Of a DNA stretch of 7,199 nucleotides, positions 1 through 6,475 are shown in pieces (the stretch's first letter is position 1; each line of letters starts with the position of its first letter). A program made the translations under genes and the position numbers. A model generated the notes under the pieces. That model saw nothing but the letters and a program-made list of their open reading frames with translations, was not told where the DNA came from and did not search any database. This DNA is from Candidatus Gerdarchaeota archaeon (GTDB lineage Archaea; Asgardarchaeota; Heimdallarchaeia; JABLTI01): positions 1 through 7,199 of the forward strand of contig JAEOUJ010000381.1 of NCBI GenBank assembly GCA_016839405.1, in the 5' to 3' direction.

Positions 1-513
1 ATGTCCAAGAAAGATCTTTTTGAAAAAGAAGTATCAGCACTTTGGTTGGGTGATTTCAGCCAAATTATTGAAGATGCAATTGATTTAAAGAAACAGGTTC
101 AAGTAAATGGCATTGATTTAACTGTACGAGAAATAATGGCATTTCAGGGAAAAGGGGCAATTGATTTTGATAATTCAAAACGAATTCTTCCCGAATATCA
201 ATCACTTGATTTAATTAATAATGAGTTTTGGGAATTAGAAGCAGGCTCTTATGTTGTTAAATATAATGAGATTGTTTCGGTTCCTTTGAATGCTGTTGGT
301 ATTTTACAACCAAGAAGCACACTTCTCAGAATAGGGGGAACAATTATCGGTGCTTATTGGGATAGTGGTTATTCTGGAAGAGGTCAAGGTTTACTTATTG
401 CTGGAAGACCAATTAAAATTTATAAAAATGCAAGAGTAGCTCAATTAGTGTTTATTCTATCAAAAAATGTGGATAGAGGTTATGAAGGTGTCTATCAAAA
501 CGAGGAGAAATAA
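1..513 (+). CDS. dUTPase of the dCTP deaminase/dUTPase superfamily
   Basis: A 170-residue trimer-type nucleotidohydrolase, most likely hydrolysing dUTP to dUMP and pyrophosphate in the cytoplasm to keep uracil out of DNA. The superfamily signatures are in order: PRSTLLRIGG at residues 104-113 (the R-S-S/T nucleotide-phosphate motif), GAYWDSGYSG at 117-126 (the G-x-x-D-x-G-[FY]-x-G motif with D121 as the likely catalytic aspartate), NARVAQLVF at 143-151, and a C-terminal GYEGVYQ at 160-166 resembling the short tail of dCTP deaminases. The glutamate that dCTP deaminases carry just after the DxG[FY]xG motif (an L-E-[FIL] strand) is replaced by GLLI at 130-133. This favours dUTPase alone over a deaminase or bifunctional enzyme. 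The ATG is the first base of the window, so its promoter and any upstream start cannot be seen. The gene converges on its neighbour and shows no functional link to the minus-strand cluster. Confidence 0.85.
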   Translation: MSKKDLFEKEVSALWLGDFSQIIEDAIDLKKQVQVNGIDLTVREIMAFQGKGAIDFDNSKRILPEYQSLDLINNEFWELEAGSYVVKYNEIVSVPLNAVGILQPRSTLLRIGGTIIGAYWDSGYSGRGQGLLIAGRPIKIYKNARVAQLVFILSKNVDRGYEGVYQNEEK

Positions 514-528
514 TCTTTAAACTCATTA

Positions 529-545
529 TTTTTTCTTTTTTTCTT
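529..545 (+). terminator. T-tract terminator of the dUTPase gene
   Basis: A nearly pure T/C run starts about 15 nt after the TAA of the dUTPase gene and fills most of the 34-nt gap between two convergent genes. No hairpin precedes it. Archaeal RNA polymerase terminates at T-rich non-template stretches, so this is a good candidate. It does not serve the opposite strand, where it reads as A/G-rich. Confidence 0.55.
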
Positions 546-547
546 CC

Positions 548-949
548 TCAAAAAAAAATGCGAAAAAGATCCTCAACATACTCAAGAGCCCTTTTTGCAG
601 AACCAACAGCTAAACCAGCCTTTTTTGCTTTCTGACCTTTAAATTTCATAGCCATTGTGAAGTGCTCTGATCTTGCAATTAATAAACTTCCTTGCTCAGT
701 TCTAATATTCATGTGGCGAAAATGATCTTTGCCTTCGATACTTTGTAAAGCTAAAAGTGAGCTTATACTTCTTATTGTATCAATTAGTAAAGCAGCTGTT
801 CCTTCAACATTAATTGAACCTTTATGTTCATGAACACTACAACATGGTAATCCTTCTTCTGTAGTTAACACTATATCAGATGCTCCGGATTTCTCCATCA
901 AATCTCGGAGATATTTCTCTGCTGTTTCATTTATTGATTCATCTGCCAT
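548..949 (-). CDS. Roadblock/LC7 domain protein (MglB-like)
   Basis: A single-domain Roadblock/LC7 protein of 133 residues from the ATG at 949. Family members dimerise and bind small Ras-like GTPases as activators (bacterial MglB on MglA) or scaffolds (Ragulator subunits with Rag GTPases). The family pattern is clear: an N-terminal helix (ETAEKYLRDLMEKSG), then the strand-turn-strand SDIVLTTEEGLPCCS, a long central helix (AALLIDTIRSISSLLALQ), two strands around RTEQGSLLIARSEHF, and a C-terminal helix. An in-frame TTG at 964 would add five residues, but the ATG at 949 is preferred because GGTG lies 6 nt upstream of it. The gene ends in two Phe codons and TGA, giving a nine-T run on its own strand that may double as its terminator. 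It is transcribed apart from the upstream five-gene cluster but in the same direction. Whether it binds the Arf-like protein of that cluster is speculation. Confidence 0.85.
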   Translation of the reverse strand: MADESINETAEKYLRDLMEKSGASDIVLTTEEGLPCCSVHEHKGSINVEGTAALLIDTIRSISSLLALQSIEGKDHFRHMNIRTEQGSLLIARSEHFTMAMKFKGQKAKKAGLAVGSAKRALEYVEDLFRIFF

Positions 950-995
950 AATGCACACCAGCAAATTGATATAAGGATTAATTTTGTTCTGTGCC

Positions 996-1052
996 TATTA
1001 TATTGTTGTTTTCTGGACTCCCATATTGAGAGAACACACAATAATATATAGA
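996..1052 (-). promoter_or_regulatory. candidate promoter of the Roadblock gene
   Basis: Two TATA-like elements lie in the intergenic stretch on the minus strand: CTATATAT at 1045-1052 and AATATAAT at about 996-1003. The first would give a leader of roughly 70 nt and the second about 25 nt before the ATG at 949. The region is AT-rich throughout, so chance matches are likely and no BRE stands out. A promoter is expected here because a T-tract terminator ends the upstream unit. Confidence 0.3.
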
Positions 1053-1094
1053 TTTAGTGATATTTACATTAGATATCTTTCCAATCAATTTATT

Positions 1095-1107
1095 AAAAGG
1101 AAAAAAA
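1095..1107 (-). terminator. T-tract terminator of the five-gene cluster
   Basis: On the minus strand the sequence reads TTTTTTTCCTTTT starting 10 nt after the stop codon of the HEAT-repeat gene. There is no stem-loop, as expected for archaeal intrinsic termination. It separates the five-gene unit from the Roadblock gene. Confidence 0.5.
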
Positions 1108-1117
1108 GATAGGAAAA

Positions 1118-1873
1118 TTAGAATAACAGAGGATAAGCTAATTCATGTAATATTTCATATTTCTTTGGATCAAAATCTGCTTCATCTAATAGTTCATTCA
1201 AATAATTAAATTCATATTCATTTAATGCTACAGGAAAAATATTCTTGTCGATTTCTTCTTTTGATACATTAAAGAAGCTAAGCAATAAAGGTCCTAAATA
1301 ACCAGTTTCAACATATATTTGAACTATCCAATGGAAATATTTCATTAATTCATTTATAGTTGTATTATTAAGTGCTTCTACAATAATATTATAAGAAGTC
1401 ATTAACGCAGCTCGTCTTGTTAAGTAATCTTTTGAATTACCAACCTCTATTAATGAAGGTAATAAATCGATGTTAGCCCAACTAGCTAAAGCCATAATAA
1501 TTGCATATTGAAGATCTGCCTTGCTCTTTTTTAGAATCTCTAATAAAATTGGTAAAGATGTTTCATGACCAATTTTTCCAATGGATTCAATTATTGCCAA
1601 TCTTTTAGCAAGGCTTGTATCTTTAATTTCTTCATGCAATAATTTAATTAAATCCATTGAGGGTATTCGTTCATAAATTCGAACTAGAGCTAAAGAACAA
1701 GCATTTCGTACATTCCAAGAAGGATCTTCTAATCCAATGATTAAATTCTCTATTGATTCATGTCCTCCTACATCTAATAGTTTTAAAGCACCTACGACAC
1801 GATCAATTTCTTTCTCTGATCCGAGTCTTCTTCTTGCTATTCCTCTTTGAAATGCTCTTCGAATAAATGCCAT
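1118..1873 (-). CDS. HEAT-repeat protein, last gene of the cluster
   Basis: A 251-residue alpha-solenoid protein. At least four HEAT-like helix pairs are visible at about residues 36-68, 71-102, 104-133 and 137-167. The clearest is the first, with LEDPSWNVRNACSLALVRI, where the D-P-x-x-x-V-R-x-x-A pattern is canonical. The N-terminus is strongly basic (RRAFQRGIARRR at 5-16). The C-terminal third (about 168-251) is helical and aromatic-rich without recognisable repeats, ending in a hydrophobic PLLF. HEAT proteins usually act as protein-binding scaffolds, and no catalytic motif is visible. The ATG at 1873 lies 1 nt after the stop codon of the SpoVR-like gene, with GAGGGT about 10 nt upstream, so the two are probably translationally coupled. 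The tight coupling suggests that it serves the AAA+/VWA/SpoVR-like system, for example as an adaptor. No signal peptide or transmembrane segment is seen. Confidence 0.75.
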   Translation of the reverse strand: MAFIRRAFQRGIARRRLGSEKEIDRVVGALKLLDVGGHESIENLIIGLEDPSWNVRNACSLALVRIYERIPSMDLIKLLHEEIKDTSLAKRLAIIESIGKIGHETSLPILLEILKKSKADLQYAIIMALASWANIDLLPSLIEVGNSKDYLTRRAALMTSYNIIVEALNNTTINELMKYFHWIVQIYVETGYLGPLLLSFFNVSKEEIDKNIFPVALNEYEFNYLNELLDEADFDPKKYEILHELAYPLLF

Positions 1874-1874
1874 A

Positions 1875-3473
1875 TTAAGTACCCTCTTGTTGATTTACTA
1901 TTTCATCAATTAAAACTCTCACAGAAGCTAGTTTTGATTGGCTCATTTTCTTTAAGTGACTATAATCAACTTGTTTTCTTGAACCTGGAGCACCATAAAG
2001 AATTTCACTTGCGCGACCTGTTTCTTCGTCTTCTGTTGGTTCTATTTGCTTTTGTTGATTTATGAAATCAAGAAGTTCTTTTGAAATATCAATTGCTCTA
2101 GTATATATTGGAATATCCCAAGGTGAAATTGGATTGTCATCAAGTTGACTAACTGAAAGCAGGGTTCCAACAACCATTCTATCCATTTTCTTGAACATTA
2201 TTACATCAGGGAACCCTGGTGTTGGCATTATGAAATCTTGTCTATAGAGTAAGCTATGATTATGTAAAATCAATAATTGCTCCAAACCTACTGATTCATC
2301 ATCTATTTCAAAAACATAAATTGGTTTTGCATCTACTTTAACATAACCATAAAATTGGAATGCATTACTTCCCTCAAACCATTGACCTACGTTAACACAT
2401 TGATGTTTGTTTAGGAATTTAATGTAATCATCAAGTTGATCCCAAACATTTTCATAAATATTCCAGGTTTTTCGCCAATAACCACTTGAATCAGCATGCC
2501 AATAAACATTAGTTGATTGTGTTTTCTCTCGAAGATCCTTGATAATGCGTCTAACCTGTGTTCCACCACCAATTTTATTTATTAAATCTAAATCACTTTG
2601 AAGTTCAAGTGTTTGCTTAATAATTTCCCTAGGTTGATCTGTTAACTCTTCAAAAGCTCGTTGAATCATAGTATAACCAAGGATATTTACTGGTGGCCCA
2701 TATAGAGGTTTTAATAATCTAGGTAAATCGCTAAAACGATATTCTTCTTTTTCTAAGATTTTTTCTGCAATATTTCGATGAATGTAATTTGTAAAAGCTT
2801 CGGAAAGAATTCCGGTTAAGTTTTTCTTTTTTATTAAATCAGCTCTTTTGTTTAAATAATTAATTATCTCCAACATGAAATTTTGGAATAGAGAAACTTT
2901 TCGTGAAGATTCTGGAGGAACATAGAAGTCTTGAACACCAAAAGTTGAAAGTAAGCGTATTACTGCAACCATATCTTGGAAATATGGTAATCCCCAAGTA
3001 ATATTTTTATCTTCTTTTAAACCAAATGCATTATTCATAATAAGTTCTTTTACAATCATATCCATACGATAGATTTCTGTTTGTATTTTACTATCATTTG
3101 ATTTGCTTTTTTCTGCAAAATAAGCATGAGCAAAAGCATGAATGAACATTATCCTTAGAGTAAAATCGCGTTCAGGTGTATCTTCTAATTCAAATGGTAA
3201 ACTTAGATATATCATAGTAGGCTTACTGGGAAAAACTGAAATGCATTCATCAGCAAGGTAATCTCTAATTCGTGATTTTCTAAGACTTTCTATCATTTCC
3301 TGAGAAAGTACCGCATGAGGACTTCCTCCAAGTTCCATAATTTGATATAGACTCGAGTGAAGTTCTGGGTCGATAAAGAGAAGTACTTTATAATCTTCTG
3401 GACATTCTCCAACGAATTCCTCAAAGTCTTTTCTTGCTTTTTGATAGATTTCAACTACTCGTGGTTTGTCCAA
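1875..3473 (-). CDS. divergent SpoVR-like protein, possibly metal-binding
   Basis: A 532-residue protein close to the usual SpoVR length (about 500). Recalled SpoVR landmarks recur in the same order. IHAFAHAYF at 111-119 corresponds to the AHACYGHNSFF element. LLSTFGVQDFYVP at 174-186 corresponds to a MNYGVDRYKRP-like segment. SEAFTNYIH at 224-232 corresponds to NEGWATFWH. LKPLYGPP followed by ILGYTMIQRAF at 254-274 corresponds to a QPPYNSP then ALGFAMFQDI segment. H112, H116 and E225 could be metal ligands as in zincin-type hydrolases, but the first motif lacks the HExxH glutamate, so activity is open. The C-terminal half is not recognisable. Residues 480-505 (EPTEDEETGRASE and following) look like a flexible linker. 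Translation must begin at TTG 3473: the frame is closed upstream by TAA at 3489-3491, and the next ATG is Met46, well inside the conserved region. GGAGAG sits 8 nt before the TTG. The start overlaps the end of the VWA gene by 23 nt. The SpoVR match rests on remembered motifs and on the neighbours. Confidence 0.55.
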   Translation of the reverse strand: MDKPRVVEIYQKARKDFEEFVGECPEDYKVLLFIDPELHSSLYQIMELGGSPHAVLSQEMIESLRKSRIRDYLADECISVFPSKPTMIYLSLPFELEDTPERDFTLRIMFIHAFAHAYFAEKSKSNDSKIQTEIYRMDMIVKELIMNNAFGLKEDKNITWGLPYFQDMVAVIRLLSTFGVQDFYVPPESSRKVSLFQNFMLEIINYLNKRADLIKKKNLTGILSEAFTNYIHRNIAEKILEKEEYRFSDLPRLLKPLYGPPVNILGYTMIQRAFEELTDQPREIIKQTLELQSDLDLINKIGGGTQVRRIIKDLREKTQSTNVYWHADSSGYWRKTWNIYENVWDQLDDYIKFLNKHQCVNVGQWFEGSNAFQFYGYVKVDAKPIYVFEIDDESVGLEQLLILHNHSLLYRQDFIMPTPGFPDVIMFKKMDRMVVGTLLSVSQLDDNPISPWDIPIYTRAIDISKELLDFINQQKQIEPTEDEETGRASEILYGAPGSRKQVDYSHLKKMSQSKLASVRVLIDEIVNQQEGT

Positions 3474-4848
3474 GTCGCATACTCTCCGTTACTATGGTTT
3501 TTGCTAACACATCCATCCTTGATGGATCAATAACAATTGGATAAGTGATTCCTCTTAATGTTCTAAGAGTATCTCTCCAAATATCGGTTAATCTCATACG
3601 TTCTGAACCAATTAAAAAGTAAGAAACCTTCCATGTTCTACTTTGATCTCGAGTTGCATTGCGAAGTAGGCTATTTAATTCTATATAACAATTCCTGGTA
3701 ACAGGGTCAATATCATTACGTTCTTCTTCAAAATACTTTAATAGACTCCTCGAAGGAGAGGATTCATAACCAGGTATTAATTCGTTTGGTCTGCCATCAG
3801 TTACTATAATAAGATGGATATCCCGATTTTGCGTATTCTTTTTAACTTTAGCATGATTAATTGCTGTCAGTATTGATGAACTCATTGGTGTTCGGCCTTT
3901 TGCAACAGCTGTTAATAAGAATCTTTCTAATTCAGATTCAGTAGCAACTATTCTATGTCTTTTAGTAATTGGAACAACAGCTGTTCTAAATGCTCTTTGG
4001 TTTGTTCTTCTAGTTCTTCCTTGTTTTTTGAAATAATAAAAAATTGCTAATGAAGTTAATAATGCACCTTCTAATCTTGAGAAATGTGTTCCTTGAACAA
4101 CATTACGCATAGATTGAGAAGTATCAACTATAAGATAGATTTGTGCATTTCGATCTTTTTTCATTATTACAATATCATCTAAATCAATTGATTTTGGTGG
4201 AATACTTTGTGATGTTAAAATTGAATGTTCAAAAGTCTGTTTTTTATGTATTTTACCTCGAGGTCTAACTATAGTGTCACTAACTGGTCTAGCTGGCATT
4301 TGTCTAGCTAACCAATTTCCAAGTTGATTTCCTAAGAATTCCATTACTTCTTCACGTTTGATACGCATTTTATGACCAAATCTATCTGTAATTTCAATAT
4401 CAGTTAATTCTTCAAGTGTTCTTAGAGATTCAGAAAGATGTTTTTTATATTCAGCTGTTCCTTCAAAACCTTTCAAATGCTTTTGAATAAAATCTTCAAT
4501 TTCTTCTTTAGTTTGAAGTTCACCCATATTAACCTTTAATAAGGCATCAGGAAGTGCATTATTACCAAGATATTCTAAAATCTCTAATTCACGTATTAGA
4601 TCTTCTTCCTCTAATGGAGTTAAGGGTGTTACAAGTAACCTTCTTTGAATATTTTTTACAGCAACAGCATTTTCTAAGGACATACCTACTACTAATGCTT
4701 CTCTAGAGCTTTGTCCTTTGCGAGGATCACGCCATTTTTGAAGTATACTTGCAGCATCGGCAAAATCAAACACAAAATCAGGATCGCGCCAGATCATTAA
4801 TGGATCTGTAAATCTTTCACGACTGACCATGTGTATCCTATGAGGCAT
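3451..4848 (-). CDS. VWA-domain protein with intact MIDAS (YeaH-position partner of the AAA+ ATPase)
   Basis: A 465-residue cytoplasmic protein with a C-terminal von Willebrand A domain from about residue 234. All MIDAS metal-site elements are present: DTSQS at 242-246 (D-x-S-x-S), T320 in GRTP, and D351 in IIVTDG. Residues 1-230 are a charged, mostly helical region without a family I recognise. It includes ADAASILQKWRDPRKG and an acidic stretch around 78-135. VWA proteins next to MoxR, RavA or PrkA-type AAA+ ATPases typically bind the ATPase and present a substrate or metal cofactor. The gene follows the AAA+ gene by 41 nt and overlaps the SpoVR-like gene by 23 nt, giving the order AAA+, VWA, SpoVR-like. 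This recalls bacterial PrkA, YeaH (DUF444) and SpoVR. The N-terminal region does not visibly resemble YeaH, which has a Gly-rich segment there, so the correspondence is by domain and position only. The ATG at 4848 has GGAGAG 7 nt upstream. CoxE-, ViaA- or chelatase BchD-type proteins are alternatives. Confidence 0.8.
   Translation of the reverse strand: MPHRIHMVSRERFTDPLMIWRDPDFVFDFADAASILQKWRDPRKGQSSREALVVGMSLENAVAVKNIQRRLLVTPLTPLEEEDLIRELEILEYLGNNALPDALLKVNMGELQTKEEIEDFIQKHLKGFEGTAEYKKHLSESLRTLEELTDIEITDRFGHKMRIKREEVMEFLGNQLGNWLARQMPARPVSDTIVRPRGKIHKKQTFEHSILTSQSIPPKSIDLDDIVIMKKDRNAQIYLIVDTSQSMRNVVQGTHFSRLEGALLTSLAIFYYFKKQGRTRRTNQRAFRTAVVPITKRHRIVATESELERFLLTAVAKGRTPMSSSILTAINHAKVKKNTQNRDIHLIIVTDGRPNELIPGYESSPSRSLLKYFEEERNDIDPVTRNCYIELNSLLRNATRDQSRTWKVSYFLIGSERMRLTDIWRDTLRTLRGITYPIVIDPSRMDVLAKTIVTESMRLGQTTSS
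3482..3488 (-). promoter_or_regulatory. ribosome binding site fixing a TTG start
   Basis: On the minus strand CGGAGAG lies inside the 3' end of the VWA gene, with GGAGAG 8 nt upstream of the TTG at 3473. It decides the start of the SpoVR-like gene, which has no in-frame ATG nearby. The same 10-base string, TAACGGAGAG, occurs before the VWA gene. Confidence 0.6.
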
Positions 4849-4855
4849 TTTTTTG

Positions 4856-4862
4856 CTCTCCG
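4856..4862 (-). promoter_or_regulatory. ribosome binding site of the VWA gene
   Basis: CGGAGAG on the minus strand, with GGAGAG 7 nt before the ATG at 4848, in the 41-nt gap after the AAA+ gene. No TATA-like element strong enough to suggest an internal promoter is seen in that gap, which supports co-transcription. Confidence 0.6.
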
Positions 4863-4889
4863 TTAATCATAGCTATTCATAATATTATT

Positions 4890-6452
4890 TTATATGTGAT
4901 CTACCAAGAGTAATTGTTCGTAGCTTGGTTTTAATTGCTCAATAACTACATCTTGGACTTTCTTTGATTGTTTATCTAATCCTTCATAAGCAATGATAAT
5001 TTTCTGAAGTTCTTCATCAGTTAATGCTTTCATTTTATCTAAATCTTCAGAAATAGATTCTACTGTTGTTAATTCTCCTTCAGATTTGATAGTTCTTCTA
5101 AGCATTGTTTTTACTTCTTGAATAGCATCATTTATCAAATTACGTGGAATATCAAATAATTCAGTTATTCGTTTGGCATCATCAAGTGTTAACATTGCTA
5201 CATCTTCTGTAAAGTAGAATTCATCTTTTCGTAAAACTGTTTCACCTATCAAACTGTAAAGAGTACGTAAATCAACATGAGGAGTTCTCTCTGGATCATG
5301 TATATCAATTAATGCTTTAAAGAACATGTCTCGTGTAACCTTTTTACGAGCATAAGCTTCAGTTTCGCCAGATTTCAATGCATTTGGAATCGATAAATCA
5401 GCCATTAATCCAATAAATTGAATAGCTAATTTACTAACACCTTTTTTACCGAATGCTTTAACTTTTTCAAGGAGAGTAACAAGTGCTGGATTAGCTGTCA
5501 TATCATTTAGACATAAAGTCAAGTGTTCTTTGAACATATCTTCAACAATTGTAACTCGCTCGAGTTTAGTTCTAGCAGGCCACAAAACTTCAGGAATACG
5601 ATTAATTATTGGTTGTGCTTCTTCACCAAATACACTCAAAGGAGCATTTGAGGTAAATATCATTGCACCATCAACAAAAACTGGTCTTCCTTGAATACTA
5701 TATTTAATTCCACTAGGATCTTCTAAGAATCCCATTAAAGCTTCAAGAAAGTTTAATGGAAGACGTTGAATTTCGTTTACAACAACAAAACCTTGAGATA
5801 AAACACCTACTTTATGTGCCATAGGTGAGAATGTAGTTGAAGTAGATCCACCAAATAATTGTTCGAGATTTTCAACTCCTGCAAGAAGCATATACAATCC
5901 TTCAGGATCATTTCTTGGATCAATTTGAGCAACATTTACAACAGTTTTTTCAGCCTTTACTGCATTTAATGCTTTATTGATGCTTTCTTTATCAATAGCT
6001 ATAATATCTGCTATTCGATTTAGATTAATGTCTTTTGTCGTAACCTTTTTTATTGATTCAGCAACAGTTTGTTTACAAAAGGGACATAAATTTTGTAAAA
6101 CTTCAGCTGAACCTTCAGGATCCTTTTCAAAAGAATCTACTAAATGAATTAAATAACCTGCATCTTCATTAAATGGACAGTTTTGAATATGCCATTTTCG
6201 TTCATTAATTGCTTTTGTTAAATGCTTCAAAATTGTTCTAGCAAATAAAGTTTTAGCTTCACCTGTTGGTCCAATAAGTAGAACTTTTCCTGAAACTGCA
6301 ATTTTATCCATAACAATTCCTTTTGAACTATCATTTCCTCGAACTGCTGGATCATCATTAATTTGTTTCCTAAGTTCGGGTTCATTCAATAATCTTCTTA
6401 CTGAACAACCTTTGTATCCTTTTTTAGCCAAAGATGCGATTGTTTCTGTCAT
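4890..6452 (-). CDS. PrkA-like AAA+ ATPase with a Cys metal-site insertion
   Basis: A 520-residue AAA+ protein. Walker A is GPTGEAKT at 61-68. An insertion carries CPFNED at 92-97, H103, and CPFC at 123-126. The Walker B position is GFVVVNE at 221-227, sensor 1 is IFTSNA with N269, and the probable arginine finger is R285 in IINRIP. PrkA (YeaG-type) AAA domains have a CPMHEEPLHLIP segment and then CPxC about 31 residues on, which matches the spacing here (C92 to C123). They also have an SDPKSQD-like segment before a conserved G (compare IDPRNDPEG at 177-185) and a Walker B without the usual Asp. Here that Asp is Asn226. Residues after about 310 are helical with no kinase motif I recognise, and the protein is shorter than bacterial PrkA (about 640). 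It probably uses ATP to remodel or unfold a client with its VWA partner. Mg-chelatase ChlI- or MoxR-type ATPases are alternatives, but ChlI cysteines are closer together. The ATG at 6452 follows the Arf-like gene by 23 nt, with a weak GTGA-type site upstream. Confidence 0.7.
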   Translation of the reverse strand: MTETIASLAKKGYKGCSVRRLLNEPELRKQINDDPAVRGNDSSKGIVMDKIAVSGKVLLIGPTGEAKTLFARTILKHLTKAINERKWHIQNCPFNEDAGYLIHLVDSFEKDPEGSAEVLQNLCPFCKQTVAESIKKVTTKDINLNRIADIIAIDKESINKALNAVKAEKTVVNVAQIDPRNDPEGLYMLLAGVENLEQLFGGSTSTTFSPMAHKVGVLSQGFVVVNEIQRLPLNFLEALMGFLEDPSGIKYSIQGRPVFVDGAMIFTSNAPLSVFGEEAQPIINRIPEVLWPARTKLERVTIVEDMFKEHLTLCLNDMTANPALVTLLEKVKAFGKKGVSKLAIQFIGLMADLSIPNALKSGETEAYARKKVTRDMFFKALIDIHDPERTPHVDLRTLYSLIGETVLRKDEFYFTEDVAMLTLDDAKRITELFDIPRNLINDAIQEVKTMLRRTIKSEGELTTVESISEDLDKMKALTDEELQKIIIAYEGLDKQSKKVQDVVIEQLKPSYEQLLLVDHI

Positions 6453-6475
6453 TTTTTATTTCACTCACTTTTTTT

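Noticed and set aside
529..558. Bidirectional terminator hairpin between the convergent genes
   Set aside because: The T-run (529-545) and A-run (550-558) could pair only partly and there is no GC-rich stem; simple strand-specific T-tracts explain the sequence.
1847..2065. Plus-strand open frame of 72 codons spanning the SpoVR-like/HEAT junction
   Set aside because: It is a shadow of two well-supported minus-strand genes, Leu- and Phe-rich, with no ribosome site or domain.
4890..6452. Mg-chelatase ChlI/BchI identity for the AAA+ gene with the VWA gene as BchD
   Set aside because: The C92 to C123 spacing and the segment around IDPRNDPEG fit PrkA better, and the SpoVR-like neighbour points the same way. 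It is kept only as an alternative.
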